A stretch of DNA of 64,000 nt, taken from NCBI RefSeq assembly GCF_026011735.1, contig NZ_BRVN01000007.1, positions 85,669 through 149,668 of the forward strand. Reading direction: 5' to 3'. Made by a program: the position numbers and the translations under genes. Source of the stretch: Dietzia sp. NCCP-2495 (lineage in GTDB: Bacteria > Actinomycetota > Actinomycetes > Mycobacteriales > Mycobacteriaceae). How positions within the stretch are numbered: position 1 is the stretch's first letter; every line of letters starts with the position of its first letter. The notes beneath the pieces are model-generated. The model made no database searches. It saw nothing but the letters and a program-made list of their open reading frames with translations, and was not told where the DNA came from. Of this stretch, positions 16,065-25,837 are shown piece by piece.

Positions 16065-17333
16065 GTGGCGCTGTCCGATCTCTCCCACGACGAACTCGCC
16101 GGCCTCGAGTCGCAGCTGGCGTCGGAATACGCGGCACTGGCGGACAAGGGATTGTCGCTGGACCTGACGCGCGGCAAGCCGTCGCCGGAGCAGTTGGCTC
16201 TGTCCGAACGTCTCCTGGCGCTCCCGGGCGAGGGGGACCACACCTCGGGCGCGACCGACGTCCGCAACTACGGCGGCGGCGCCGGCCTGCCCGAGCTGAG
16301 GGCGATCTTCGCCGAGCTGCTGGGGGTCGACCCCGACCGCCTGATCGCGCAGGACAACGCGAGCCTGTCGATCATGTACGACGCGCTGACGTTCGCGATG
16401 CTCTTCGGCACTCCCGACTCCGAGCGCCCGTGGAAGGACGAGCCCGCGCTGCGGTGGCTGTGCCCCGTGCCCGGCTACGACCGCCACTTCGGGATCACCC
16501 AGGCGCTCGGCATCGAGATGATCCCGGTGCCTCTGGGCCCGACCGGCCCGGACATGGACGTGGTCGAGCGGCTCGTCGCCGACGATCCGTCGATCAAGGG
16601 CATGTGGTGCGTGCCGATCTTCTCCAACCCCACCGGCGCGGTGTACGACGACCACACGGTGTCGCGCCTGGCCCGGATGACCACGGCTGCCCCCGATTTT
16701 CGCGTGATCTGGGACAACGCGTACGTCGTCCACACGCTCACCACCGACTTCCCCAAGGTTCCGGACGTCGACACGGTCGCCGCCGAGGCGGGGAACCCGA
16801 ACCGCTTCCTCCAGGTCTGCTCGACCTCCAAGATCACGTTCGCGGGCGCGGGCGTGTCCTTCCTGTCCTCCTCCGAGGCCAACCTCGACTGGTACCTGAA
16901 GCACGCGTCGGTCCGGACCATCGGGCCGAACAAGGTCAACCAGTTGGCACACGCCCGTTTCTTCGGGGACGCCGAGGGCGTCCGTGCGCACATGCTCGCC
17001 CATCGCGAGAGCATCGCGCCGAAGTTCGCGGCCGCGGACGAGATCCTGACCCGTCGTCTCGGGGAGTACGGGATCGCGTCCTGGGCGATGCCCGAGGGTG
17101 GCTACTTCATCGATCTCGAGGTGGTCGACGGCACGGCGACCGAGACCGTGCGACTGGCCAAGGAGGCCGGGGTCGCACTGACCCCGGCGGGCGCCGCGTA
17201 CCCGTACGGCAACGATCCGGACGATCGTCACATCCGCCTGGCGCCGACGCTCCCGCCGCTGGCCGAGGTCGAGGCTGCGATGGAGATCGTGGGATTGTGT
17301 GCGCTCCTCGCGGCCTGCCGTGCCGCTAGGTGA
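16065..17333 (+). CDS. aspC: Class I aminotransferase, AspC/Rv3722c type
   Basis: A PLP-dependent aminotransferase of 422 residues, probably the main aspartate aminotransferase as proposed for the mycobacterial homologue at this locus. Visible features: LDLTRGKPSPEQL at the N-terminus, NYGGGAGLPELR, PIFSNPTGAVY (cofactor ring stacking), DNAYVVH, and the Schiff-base lysine in CSTSKITFAGAGVSF. The GTG start (VALSDLSHDELAG) is chosen because the upstream open frame overlaps the SRP RNA. It would be followed by dnaX after 519 bases. Confidence 0.9.
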   Translation: MALSDLSHDELAGLESQLASEYAALADKGLSLDLTRGKPSPEQLALSERLLALPGEGDHTSGATDVRNYGGGAGLPELRAIFAELLGVDPDRLIAQDNASLSIMYDALTFAMLFGTPDSERPWKDEPALRWLCPVPGYDRHFGITQALGIEMIPVPLGPTGPDMDVVERLVADDPSIKGMWCVPIFSNPTGAVYDDHTVSRLARMTTAAPDFRVIWDNAYVVHTLTTDFPKVPDVDTVAAEAGNPNRFLQVCSTSKITFAGAGVSFLSSSEANLDWYLKHASVRTIGPNKVNQLAHARFFGDAEGVRAHMLAHRESIAPKFAAADEILTRRLGEYGIASWAMPEGGYFIDLEVVDGTATETVRLAKEAGVALTPAGAAYPYGNDPDDRHIRLAPTLPPLAEVEAAMEIVGLCALLAACRAAR

Positions 17334-17852
17334 CGCGGCAGCATTGATCCGGCCGCCGGTGTAACGCGGTTCGGCGGTTCGTATCGGTGTTGGTCCGGCG
17401 CCCCGGCTGGGCGTGCACGTCGCCAATCGTTGTGGGCCATATGGAGTGACCTGCAACGCTCCGCCTACGTGATCTAGGGCACGTTCTAGAAATCTGCTCC
17501 CTCAGCGCTGACGTGTGTCGACCGCTCTGACATGCGCGAACGACGTCCGGTGGCCGTGTTGAGCGTCTGTCAACAAAGATTTGGCCTTGTTCACTCCGTG
17601 GCCTTCTGGTTGTATCTAGACGTCCGAGCCACATGGGTCGGGCGTCGGAGTGCAGCTGAGGGGCTGCGAGGGGCCGACGCCGAAGCACCCGGTTCGGGAA
17701 CCGCGCCGCGGGGGTCTGAGGGGGCCCGAATCGTCGCGCGAGGGACGTCGGGAGGGGCTGCGCAGAGCGCGGCCCCTCCGGTCATTTCACGGGCGGCTTC
17801 CGCGCACCACGTCGTCGTAGTCGATGTCGGACCCCGTCGGTACCCTCAAGGC
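17334..17852. other. Long intergenic region upstream of dnaX
   Basis: 519 bases without a convincing gene. The 17430-17640 part is less GC-rich than its surroundings, with ATCTAGGGCACGTTCTAGAA and TGTCAACAAAGATTTGG. A possible -10 element TATCTA occurs at about 17613, and TACCCT just before the dnaX GTG would give a leaderless message. Short frames on both strands look like noise. Confidence 0.5.
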
Positions 17853-20453
17853 GTGGCTCTCTATCGGAAGTACCGTCCCGCTTCGTTCTCGGAGGTAGTG
17901 GGGCAGGAGCACGTCACCGACCCGCTCTCGGTGGCGTTGTCCTCCGGTCGTATCAACCACGCCTACCTGTTCTCCGGGCCGCGCGGCTGTGGCAAGACCT
18001 CGTCCGCGCGGATCCTCGCCCGCTCGCTCAACTGCGTCCAGGGGCCCACTCCCGATCCGTGTGGTGAGTGCGATTCGTGCATTGCGTTGGCCCCCGGCGG
18101 CAGCGGCACGCTGGACGTGACGGAGCTCGACGCGGCGAGCCACGGTGGTGTGGACGACACGCGTGATCTCCGCGAGCGCGCCTTCTTCGCGCCGGCGTCC
18201 TCGCGGTACCGCGTCCTCATCATCGATGAGGCCCACATGGTCACCAACGCGGGTTTCAACGCCCTGCTGAAGATCGTGGAGGAGCCGCCGGAACACCTCA
18301 TCTTCATCTTCGCCACCACCGAGCCGGACAAGGTCCTGCCGACCATCCGCTCGCGTACGCACCACTACCCGTTCCGGCTGCTCACGCCGTCGTCCATGCG
18401 CGGACTGCTCGAGCGCATCTGCGACCAGGAGCGCGTGCAGGTGGACCCGACGGTGTTTCCGCTCGTCATCCGCGCCGGTGGCGGGTCGCCGCGTGACACG
18501 CTCAGCGTCCTGGACCAGCTCATGGCCGGTGCCGGGGACGAGGGCATCACGTACCCGCGCGCCGTCGCACTGCTGGGTGCTACCGAGGTCGCGTTGATCG
18601 ATGACACGGTGGACGCGCTCGCGGTGGGGGACGGCGCCACTCTGTTCCGGACCGTCGACAAGGTGGTGGAGGCCGGGCACGATCCGCGCCGGTTCGCCGC
18701 CGACCTGTTGCAGCGCCTGCGCGACCTGATCATGGTGCAGTCCGTTCCGCAGGCCATCGAGCGTGGCCTCGTGGACGCGCCGGTGGAGCAGGCCGAGACC
18801 ATGCGCCGGCAGGCGGAGAACATCGGCGCCGCCACGTTGGCCCGGTGTGCCGACATGGTGCACGAGGGGCTGGGGTCGATGCGCGGGGCCACCTCGCCGC
18901 GGCTGCTGCTGGAGATCCTCTGCGCGAAGTTGCTGCTCCCGTCCGCTGACGACTCGGTGGCCGCGCTGCTCCAGCGCATCGAGTCCCTCGAGGCCGGTCG
19001 GCCCGCGGGCGGTGGTGGTGCCGCGCCCGTGGGTGCGCGGCCGGCCGTCGGTGGTGGGAGACGATCTGACGACGACGACACGGCGGCCGCAGGCCCCGGC
19101 GGCGCCTCCGCTCCGCAGACTGCCGGGACGGCGGCTCCCGCCGAGGGCCGACCCAAGTTCGTTCGTCGGTCGCAGCAGCAAAAGCAACCCGCGGCGGAGG
19201 CGGCACAGCCGCAGGCTCCTGCGCCGGTTGCCCCGGCAGTCGAGCCGCCGACACCGGCGGCCGCGACCCCTGAGTCTGCGACTCCCGCGCCCGCGATGAC
19301 CGAGTCAGCGGTGCCCGAGCATGCGACGGCGGTACCTCAGTCATCGGCGCACGAGCCGCCTGCGCACGAGCTCCCGGAGCCCGTATCGGAGGCCGCCAGG
19401 CCCGTGGTCGCCCCGAACCCCGCCGCACCGACGGTGCCGGGTGAGTCCGTGGCCGGCCAGCAGGCGGCACGACAGTCGCCGAACGAGCAGTCGCATAACG
19501 GGCAGCCGACGACGCAGGGTCAGCCCGGGCCCACTCCGGCGACGGACGCCGATCATGCTCCGTCCGAGGACGTCGTTGTCTCCCCGCAGAACCAGTGCGC
19601 ACCCACATCGGCGTCTGCACCTACGCCGGCGGCAGCGCCCGCTCCGTCGAGTGCACCTGCTGCGGAGCCCACACCGGCCGCTGCTGCTGCTGCACCGGCA
19701 CCTGAGTCCGCGCCTGCAGCCAGCAGTTCCGGAACAGTGATCGAGGCGGAGGACATCCGCCGAGCTTGGCCCGCGATCAGGGATGCCGTGCGCACGCGGA
19801 CCCGGACCGTGGAGGTCATGCTCGCCGGTGCTACGGTCGCCGGGGTCGACGGCCAGGTCATACACCTGGTTCACGACTATGCGCCGCTCGCCAAGCGTCT
19901 GACGCAACCACACAACGCCACGGCCATCACTGATTCGATCACCGAGGTCGTCGGAGGCCAGTGGGAGATCACCTGCACGTCCGGCAGTGCACCACGCGGT
20001 GGTGCCCCGGGAGGTGGCACACCGTCAGGCGGCGCCCCCGCCGGTCGCCAGCCCGCCGGTGGCGGCACAACTCCCGCACCGGCCCCCGCTGCTCAGGGAC
20101 CCGCCACCCAGGGGTCCGCAGCCCAGGGCCCTGCCGGAGTCGGACCGGGCGGACCGGCCACGCCTGCCAGCGAGGCTCCCGCGACTGCCCAACAGCCCGA
20201 GCCCCGTGGATGGGAGCGGAGGGTCCGCGACGCCGGTGCCGCACACGGCAGCGGCGCGGGCGGGTACGACGACATCCCGCCGCCGCCCGAGGAGCCCGAG
20301 CCGGACGAGCCCGAGGCGCCGCCTATCACCGAGGACGAGATGATCGATGAGGCGCGTACCAGTGGCCCGCAGAATCTCGACCACCGAACCGGTGAGGACA
20401 TGGCCCTAGCGCTGCTCAAGGAGCATCTCGGAGCCCGCCCGATCGACCGCTAA
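17853..20453 (+). CDS. dnaX: DNA polymerase III subunit gamma/tau
   Basis: The clamp-loader ATPase. N-terminal AAA+ module: [15 protein letters not shown], Walker [10 protein letters not shown] (Lys about 48), the four-cysteine zinc module around [16 protein letters not shown], Walker B IIDEAHM and the SRC-like [12 protein letters not shown]. Domain III ends near residue 375. A Pro/Ala/Glu-rich linker of about 245 residues follows, then a conserved tau-type C-terminal module (about 625-710), another Gly/Pro-rich stretch and an acidic end. 866 residues is long. GTG start; no ribosome-binding site, so leaderless translation is likely. No slippery frameshift site was noticed. Confidence 0.95.
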   Translation: MALYRKYRPASFSEVVGQEHVTDPLSVALSSGRINHAYLFSGPRGCGKTSSARILARSLNCVQGPTPDPCGECDSCIALAPGGSGTLDVTELDAASHGGVDDTRDLRERAFFAPASSRYRVLIIDEAHMVTNAGFNALLKIVEEPPEHLIFIFATTEPDKVLPTIRSRTHHYPFRLLTPSSMRGLLERICDQERVQVDPTVFPLVIRAGGGSPRDTLSVLDQLMAGAGDEGITYPRAVALLGATEVALIDDTVDALAVGDGATLFRTVDKVVEAGHDPRRFAADLLQRLRDLIMVQSVPQAIERGLVDAPVEQAETMRRQAENIGAATLARCADMVHEGLGSMRGATSPRLLLEILCAKLLLPSADDSVAALLQRIESLEAGRPAGGGGAAPVGARPAVGGGRRSDDDDTAAAGPGGASAPQTAGTAAPAEGRPKFVRRSQQQKQPAAEAAQPQAPAPVAPAVEPPTPAAATPESATPAPAMTESAVPEHATAVPQSSAHEPPAHELPEPVSEAARPVVAPNPAAPTVPGESVAGQQAARQSPNEQSHNGQPTTQGQPGPTPATDADHAPSEDVVVSPQNQCAPTSASAPTPAAAPAPSSAPAAEPTPAAAAAAPAPESAPAASSSGTVIEAEDIRRAWPAIRDAVRTRTRTVEVMLAGATVAGVDGQVIHLVHDYAPLAKRLTQPHNATAITDSITEVVGGQWEITCTSGSAPRGGAPGGGTPSGGAPAGRQPAGGGTTPAPAPAAQGPATQGSAAQGPAGVGPGGPATPASEAPATAQQPEPRGWERRVRDAGAAHGSGAGGYDDIPPPPEEPEPDEPEAPPITEDEMIDEARTSGPQNLDHRTGEDMALALLKEHLGARPIDR

Positions 20454-20578
20454 GGGGCTGTAGGCGGCGCGGGCGCGGCGCACTGTCGGAACGGACGGTT
20501 ACCCTGGGTGCCGACCGACCGGGGCTGCCCCCGGGCAGGAACAGGCACGGACAATCACCCCGCCGAAAGGACCCCGAT

Positions 20579-20914
20579 ATGCAGCCCGGACCCGACATGA
20601 ACGCACTCCTCCAGCAGGCCCAGCAGATGCAGGCCCAGCTCGCCGAGGCGCAGCAGGAGATCGCCGCCAGCACGGTCGACGGCAAGGCCGGCGGCGGGCT
20701 CGTCACCGTGTCCATGCGCGGCACGGGCGAGGTCACCGGCGTGACGATCGATCCGAAGGTCGTCGACCCGGAGGACATCGAGACCTTGCAGGACCTCCTC
20801 GTCGGCGCGTTCGGCGACGCCCACACCCAGGTCCAGAACCTCGCTGAGACCCGCCTCGGCCCGCTGGCCTCCGGCGGCGGCCTCGGCGACATGATGGGCG
20901 GCCTCGGAATGTGA
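20579..20914 (+). CDS. ybaB: YbaB/EbfC nucleoid-associated protein
   Basis: 111 residues with the family signature: a Gln-rich helix ([20 protein letters not shown]), a central beta-sheet ([20 protein letters not shown]) and a second helix. A Gly/Met-rich tail ([12 protein letters not shown]) ends it. GAAAGG lies eight bases before ATG. It sits between dnaX and recR as in most bacteria and binds DNA as a dimer. Confidence 0.93.
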   Translation: MQPGPDMNALLQQAQQMQAQLAEAQQEIAASTVDGKAGGGLVTVSMRGTGEVTGVTIDPKVVDPEDIETLQDLLVGAFGDAHTQVQNLAETRLGPLASGGGLGDMMGGLGM

Positions 20915-21076
20915 GCCCGCGGGATCCGGTGCATGCCGGATACCGCCCACGAGGACCGGGTCGATCCGACCCTTTGGTGATATCGACCCGGTCCCGCGGG
21001 ATTCCGCTGTGAGGTGGAAGGCCCGCCACCCGACGGTGCTCTCACCGCCGGGACAGGAAGAGCACGGGAAAGCGCG

Positions 21077-21931
21077 ATGTACGAAGGACCGGTCCAGAAC
21101 CTCATCGACGAGTTCGGCAAGCTGCCGGGCATCGGGCCCAAGTCGGCGCAACGCCTGGCGTTCCACCTGCTCCAGAGTGAGCCGGAGTCAGTCGAACGGC
21201 TCCGGACCGCGCTGAAGGCCGTCGTCGACGGGATCACCTACTGCGAGATCTGTGGCACCGTCGCCGCCGCGGAGCGCTGCCGGATCTGCTCTGATCCCCG
21301 TCGCGATCCGAGCCTCGTGTGCGTGGTCGAGGAGCCCAAGGACATCGAGGCCATCGAGCGGACGCGTGAGTTCCACGGTCTGTACCACGTCCTCGGCGGT
21401 GCGCTCGATCCCATCAATGGAATCGGGCCCAACGAGCTGCGGATCGCCGGACTTATGCGCCGCGTCGGCCAGGAGACGGACGGCACCGAGATCGCCGAGA
21501 TCATCATCGCCACCGACCCCAATACCACGGGCGAGGCGACCAGCACGTACCTCGCCCGGCTGCTGCGTCCGTTCCCTGATCTCGTGGTGTCGCGTCTGGC
21601 CTCCGGCCTGCCGATGGGAGCGGACCTCGAGTTCGCCGACGAGCTGACCCTGGGCAGTGCACTCTCCGGTCGACGCATCCTCTCCGGCGAGAGGTCACGA
21701 CCCCAGGGCTCGGCCAGAGTTCTGGCGCCCGAGCACATCGATACCCCGCCGCCCCCGACTGAACCCACTGAGCCCGATCCCGCAGAGGTCGAGGTCTCTG
21801 AGGCCGCGATCGCTGAGTCAGAGGTCTCGTGGCCCCGGACCGAGCACCGAACAGAGGCGTCCGCGGCGTCCCGTCCGACGACCGACGACGTGGAACGGAG
21901 CTCCAATGAGCACGTGGATAACCCGCGCTGA
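21077..21931 (+). CDS. recR: Recombination mediator RecR with C-terminal extension
   Basis: Acts with RecF/RecO in loading RecA on gapped DNA. Helix-hairpin-helix [17 protein letters not shown], Cys4 zinc finger [18 protein letters not shown], Toprim core [14 protein letters not shown] and the C-terminal Walker B-like [16 protein letters not shown] are all intact, ending near residue 203. About 80 further residues are Pro/Glu/Ser/Thr-rich and probably disordered. Typical RecR is about 200 residues, so this tail is unusual. The 3' end overlaps the next gene by 26 bases. Confidence 0.95.
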   Translation: MYEGPVQNLIDEFGKLPGIGPKSAQRLAFHLLQSEPESVERLRTALKAVVDGITYCEICGTVAAAERCRICSDPRRDPSLVCVVEEPKDIEAIERTREFHGLYHVLGGALDPINGIGPNELRIAGLMRRVGQETDGTEIAEIIIATDPNTTGEATSTYLARLLRPFPDLVVSRLASGLPMGADLEFADELTLGSALSGRRILSGERSRPQGSARVLAPEHIDTPPPPTEPTEPDPAEVEVSEAAIAESEVSWPRTEHRTEASAASRPTTDDVERSSNEHVDNPR

Positions 21932-22415
21932 GACCGCGGGCGACATCCCTGCGATCCGCCACATCACCCTGCAGGCATTTCCCACAGCCGAGGAAGCCGA
22001 CCTGGTCGAGGCCCTGCGCGCTGACGACGAGGCGTGGATCGACGGACTGAGCTGGATCACCACCACGCCGGACGGCGCTCCCGTCGGGCACGCGCTGATC
22101 ACCCGGTGTCATGTCGACGAAGAACCCGCCCTCGCACTGGCCCCCTGCTCCGTCCTGCCCGAGGTGCAGAGGCGTGGGGCCGGTTCCGCCGCCATCCGCG
22201 CCGCCCTGGACGCGGCCCGGGAGATGGGGGAGAAGCTCGTGCTGGTGCTGGGACATGCTGACTACTACCCGCGGTTCGGGTTCACACCGGCCTCCCGGAT
22301 AGGCATCCGCGCGCCGTTCGAGGTGCCCGACGAGTCCATGATGGCGCTCGTCCTCGACGACGCGCACACCCCGCCGAGCGGGACCATCCGCTACCCGGCG
22401 GCCTTCGGCGTCTGA
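21906..22415 (+). CDS. GNAT-family N-acetyltransferase (YhbS-like)
   Basis: 169 residues. The acetyl-CoA motif [18 protein letters not shown] (R-x-x-G-x-G/A) and the family hallmark [15 protein letters not shown] are present. The ATG lies within the last codons of recR, so translation is probably coupled. The substrate is unknown; the YhbS-like group often acts on small molecules. It is the last backbone gene before the catabolic island. Confidence 0.85.
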   Translation: MSTWITRAETAGDIPAIRHITLQAFPTAEEADLVEALRADDEAWIDGLSWITTTPDGAPVGHALITRCHVDEEPALALAPCSVLPEVQRRGAGSAAIRAALDAAREMGEKLVLVLGHADYYPRFGFTPASRIGIRAPFEVPDESMMALVLDDAHTPPSGTIRYPAAFGV

Positions 22416-22479
22416 GCCCGGAGGCCCGACCGCGCGCCGGGAGGGGCCGACCCCGCCCCGCTCCCGGCGGGCGCGAGGG

Positions 22480-23415
22480 TCAGAGGTCGAACAGCCTCGC
22501 AGCATTGCCGTGCCACACCGCGCGCAGCCATTCTTCGCCCACTCCGAGCGACAACAGCGCCTTGAGCTGCTCCGCGTACGGGTACGGGATGTTGGGGAAA
22601 TCGGTGCCCAGCAGGATCTTGTCGCCCAGGTCCGCGAGCCGGCCGTAGTCCGACTTGGGGAACGGGCCGATCTTCTCGGTGAAATCGGTGAACGCCATGG
22701 TCGTGTCCAGGTAGACGTTCGGGTACTTCTCCGCCAGGTCCAGGAAGTCCGAGTACTCGATCATGCCCATGTGGGCGATTATGAGCGGCAGGTCGGGGAA
22801 CCGCTCGAGCACCGCGGCGACCGGCTCCGGCCCGGTGAATTCGCCCGGCACCGGGCCACCGCCGCAGTGGATGACCGTCGGGATCCGGGACTCGGTGAGC
22901 TGGCCCCACACAGGATCGAGGAGTGGGTCGCGTGGGTCGTACTCGCCTACCTGGATGTGGGACTTGAACACTCGCGTCCCGGACTCGATCGCGTCCCGGA
23001 CGTACTCGCCGGCTGACGGCTCGGGGAAGAACGTCGACGTGTGCAGGCAGTCGGGGTGACGGGCCGCGAAATCGACCGACCACGAGTTCAGCCACGCGGC
23101 CATGTCGGGTCGGTGCGGGTACAGCATCGAGGAGAACGCGATCACGCCGTACGCGCGCAGCCGCTCCACCCGCTCGTCCTCGGCTTCCTTGTACGTGATC
23201 GGCCACTGGCGCCCGATCTTCGGCCCGGCCGTACCGAAGTAGTCCCATACCTTGTCCATGACGTTCTTCGGCATGAAGTGTGTGTGGACGTCGATGATGC
23301 CCGGCAGGCCGAGCGGCTCCCAGAGCGCGCGGACCACCCGCGACTCCTCCGCGATGTCGGGCGCCCGGCCCGGCTCGTAGGCGGTGTCGGTCCCGGTTCC
23401 GCAGCTCTCACACAT
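22480..23415 (-). CDS. Amidohydrolase-2 family protein (ACMSD-like)
   Basis: A TIM-barrel metal enzyme of 311 residues. Ligand motifs are visible: HxH in IIDVHTHFMP (about 40-49), His in FKSHIQVG, His in LIIAHMGMI and Asp in LLGTDFPNIPY. This family includes hydrolases and non-oxidative decarboxylases of aromatic acids. It begins with an unusual MCESCGTGTD. It starts 32 bases after gcoR and is probably in the same transcript. Given the pathway around it, a ring-acid decarboxylase role is plausible but is inference only. Confidence 0.82.
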   Translation of the reverse strand: MCESCGTGTDTAYEPGRAPDIAEESRVVRALWEPLGLPGIIDVHTHFMPKNVMDKVWDYFGTAGPKIGRQWPITYKEAEDERVERLRAYGVIAFSSMLYPHRPDMAAWLNSWSVDFAARHPDCLHTSTFFPEPSAGEYVRDAIESGTRVFKSHIQVGEYDPRDPLLDPVWGQLTESRIPTVIHCGGGPVPGEFTGPEPVAAVLERFPDLPLIIAHMGMIEYSDFLDLAEKYPNVYLDTTMAFTDFTEKIGPFPKSDYGRLADLGDKILLGTDFPNIPYPYAEQLKALLSLGVGEEWLRAVWHGNAARLFDL

Positions 23416-23447
23416 GCCGACACGATAAGTCACGACTAACCGAAAGG

Positions 23448-24494
23448 TCAGCGGTTGGGCGAGTGGGGGGACGCGCGGAATCGAGAGGGGCTGGTCCCGA
23501 ATCGGCTGCTGAACGCCCGGCTGAAGTGCGAGACATCCCGGTAGCCGACCAGTGCGCCCACCTCGGCGACCGACCGGTCGGAGTCCACCAGCAGCCACCG
23601 GGCCCGTTTCAGCCGCTCCTCGGTGAGGAAGCCGCGGGGGGTGAACTCCGTGATCTCGAACAGCTTATGGACATACCGCACCGACATGCCCAGATCGGCG
23701 CTGATCTCGGCCAGGCCCCGTCCGGGAAGGTGCAGGGTTCGGATCATCTCGTGCTGCACGCGGAGGAGATCCCGTCGATGCCCGCGCGCGGTCGGGTTGT
23801 GTGTCGGGACGCGCTCCCCGACGGTTGTCGCCAGGAGATCCAGCACCGTGCTCGCCGTGGTGGCCAGGGCTCCGTCGGAGAGGTTGTCGTTGGTCTGGGA
23901 CAAGTCCACGAGGAAGCGCGACAGCATCCCGCCGAGCCCGGTGGCCCCGCACTGCCCCACGCCGAGTGAGGAGACCAGCGTGTCGTCCGGCAGTCGCGCT
24001 GCCAGCAGTGCCCTCGGCATGTGCAGGACGATCTGATCGAACTCGGTGCGCCCCTCGACGATGAACGGCGCCGCGGCGTCGACCATGCTGAACGATCCGT
24101 CAGAGAGCGTGACGCTCCGGTCGCGCTGGGACACGGTCAGTTCCCCGCCCACGGCCAGCAGCAGCAAGAGGTCGTCTCGCTGATCGGTGCCCACCATCGC
24201 GGGCGAGCGCGTGACCCGGTGGGGATCGGCCCGGACACGGCTTAGATGGAGGACGTCGATGTCGCTACTGGACAGGTCGGCGGAGAAGCCGGTGTCCCGC
24301 CGCGGCCACTTCACATCCATCTCGCAGAAGGTCGACTCCAGGGCCTCCCTCCACTGCTCGCGGCCCTCGCTCGCGGACAGTCCGCGCGTGCACACGGTAC
24401 GGGCCGTGGCGCCGGACCGTGGCGCCGGATCCGGTGCGGGACCGCACTTTCCGGCGGTGCGCTTTTCGTCAAACTTCTGTGCACTCGGCGTCAT
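23448..24494 (-). CDS. gcoR: AraC-family regulator of the O-demethylase (GcoR-like)
   Basis: 348 residues. The N-terminal part is the substrate-sensing half of AraC-binding-like regulators. The C-terminal domain (about 240-345) has two helix-turn-helix units: LAEISADLGMSVRYVHKLF and VAEVGALVGYRDVSHFSRAF, the latter followed by RFGTSPSRFR. The ATG is chosen for GGGAGGGG a few bases upstream. It is divergent from gcoA, the arrangement expected for an activator of gcoAB responding to the phenolic substrate. Confidence 0.85.
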   Translation of the reverse strand: MTPSAQKFDEKRTAGKCGPAPDPAPRSGATARTVCTRGLSASEGREQWREALESTFCEMDVKWPRRDTGFSADLSSSDIDVLHLSRVRADPHRVTRSPAMVGTDQRDDLLLLLAVGGELTVSQRDRSVTLSDGSFSMVDAAAPFIVEGRTEFDQIVLHMPRALLAARLPDDTLVSSLGVGQCGATGLGGMLSRFLVDLSQTNDNLSDGALATTASTVLDLLATTVGERVPTHNPTARGHRRDLLRVQHEMIRTLHLPGRGLAEISADLGMSVRYVHKLFEITEFTPRGFLTEERLKRARWLLVDSDRSVAEVGALVGYRDVSHFSRAFSSRFGTSPSRFRASPHSPNR

Positions 24495-24618
24495 GGCCAC
24501 CCCTCCCACTCGTCAATAGTGTTCCACATCACACCAGCCGGATCGTTGCTCGGAAGCAGCCGTGCACGTTCTGCCAAATCCGGACCGGGCAGGTCCGACA
24601 GCTCAAGGAGTAGAACCG
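24495..24618. promoter_or_regulatory. Divergent gcoR-gcoA control region
   Basis: 124 bases shared by the two divergent starts. It contains imperfect inverted CCGGATC/CCGGACC-type segments (24539-24546, 24580-24600) that could bind the AraC regulator. A good ribosome-binding site, AAGGAG, lies about nine bases before the gcoA ATG. No clear -35/-10 pair can be called. Confidence 0.45.
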
Positions 24619-25833
24619 ATGTCCGCAACAACCAACTGGATCGACTCGGTGACGATGGAGCAGCTCAACGAGGACCCGAACGCCGTCCACGACCGGCTCC
24701 GAGACGAGGCCCCGGTGGCGTTCGTGCCCGCGGTGGGGCTCCACGTCGCGTCGACGCGCGAGGCGTGCATGGCCATCGCTCAGGACAGTGAGAACTGGAC
24801 CACGGTGATCTTGCCCTCGGGCGAGCGCACCTTCGGCACGGGTACGGTACTCGCAGCCAACGGCGACGAGCACGTCGAACTACGGAAGATGATCGACCCG
24901 GGTCTGAGGCCCGCTTCGGTGGACGGGTATATCGACGACATGGTTCGGCCCTATGCCCGTCACCTGCTCGAGCAACTCGACGAGAAGGGTCGGGCGGATA
25001 TCCAGGAGGAGTACTTCGCCCCGGTGAGTGTGCGGGCGGTCGGCGACCTCATGGGACTGACGAACGTTCCTGCAGAGACTCTGGTCCGGTGGTTCAAGAC
25101 TCTCGCGTTGGCATTCGGAAACGCAGCGGTCGATGACAAGGGCGACTTCCTCAATCTCGAACTCTTCGAGGCAGCGGACGCGGTGCGCGAGGAGATCCAA
25201 GAGGTGGTCGATCCGCTGTTGGACAACTGGGCGGAGAACCCGGACCACTCCCTGCTCTCGCACTGGCTGCATGACGGTGGCGCAGAAGGTGAGCTCCAGT
25301 CCAGGGAAAAGATCTACCCGAACATCTACGTCTTCCTCCTCGGTGCCCTCCAGGAGCCGGGCCATGTCATGACGACGACGCTGACAGCGCTCCTGCGGGA
25401 CCCCGCGCAGCTGGAGCGGGTCATCGACGAGCCGGCTCTCATCCCGCGCGCGGCTAACGAGGCCGCCCGCTGGGTGGCGCCCATCTGGGTAGCCGCGGTC
25501 AAGGTGGCTAACTGCGATATGACGGTCTCCGGAGTGGACATCCCGGCTGGAACCCCGGTGCTGCTCACGTACGGTTCGGCGAACCGCGATTCTGACACCT
25601 GGGACAGCCCCGAGCAGTTCGACCTTGACCGACCCACCATGCCGCACCTGGCGTTCGGGGCCGGCCGGCACGCCTGTGCCGGCGTGCATGTCGGGATGTC
25701 GATCGTGCGAATCGCCCTGGAGGAACTGTTCGAGGCGATCCCAAACATCGAGGCAGACCCTGACGAGGACGTGACGTTCTGGGGTTGGACTTTCCGCGGG
25801 CCGCAGGGCTTGCGAGTTACCTGGGAGGTGTGA
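24619..25833 (+). CDS. gcoA: Cytochrome P450 aromatic O-demethylase (GcoA, CYP255A-like)
   Basis: Predicted to demethylate guaiacol or a related alkoxyphenol to catechol plus aldehyde. 404 residues. Instead of the usual acid-alcohol pair, the I-helix reads GALQEPGHVMTTTL, matching what I recall of Amycolatopsis GcoA. So do the haem loop HLAFGAGRHACAGVH (Cys about 353) and the C-terminal FWGWTFRGP. The next gene, four bases on, encodes the matching three-domain reductase, a pairing diagnostic for GcoAB. ATG follows AAGGAG. Confidence 0.9.
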   Translation: MSATTNWIDSVTMEQLNEDPNAVHDRLRDEAPVAFVPAVGLHVASTREACMAIAQDSENWTTVILPSGERTFGTGTVLAANGDEHVELRKMIDPGLRPASVDGYIDDMVRPYARHLLEQLDEKGRADIQEEYFAPVSVRAVGDLMGLTNVPAETLVRWFKTLALAFGNAAVDDKGDFLNLELFEAADAVREEIQEVVDPLLDNWAENPDHSLLSHWLHDGGAEGELQSREKIYPNIYVFLLGALQEPGHVMTTTLTALLRDPAQLERVIDEPALIPRAANEAARWVAPIWVAAVKVANCDMTVSGVDIPAGTPVLLTYGSANRDSDTWDSPEQFDLDRPTMPHLAFGAGRHACAGVHVGMSIVRIALEELFEAIPNIEADPDEDVTFWGWTFRGPQGLRVTWEV

Positions 25834-25837
25834 GGTC

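Noticed and set aside
17853..20453. Programmed frameshift in dnaX making gamma
   Set aside because: No A-rich slippery heptamer with a downstream stem was seen; one continuous frame encodes the long tau-type protein.
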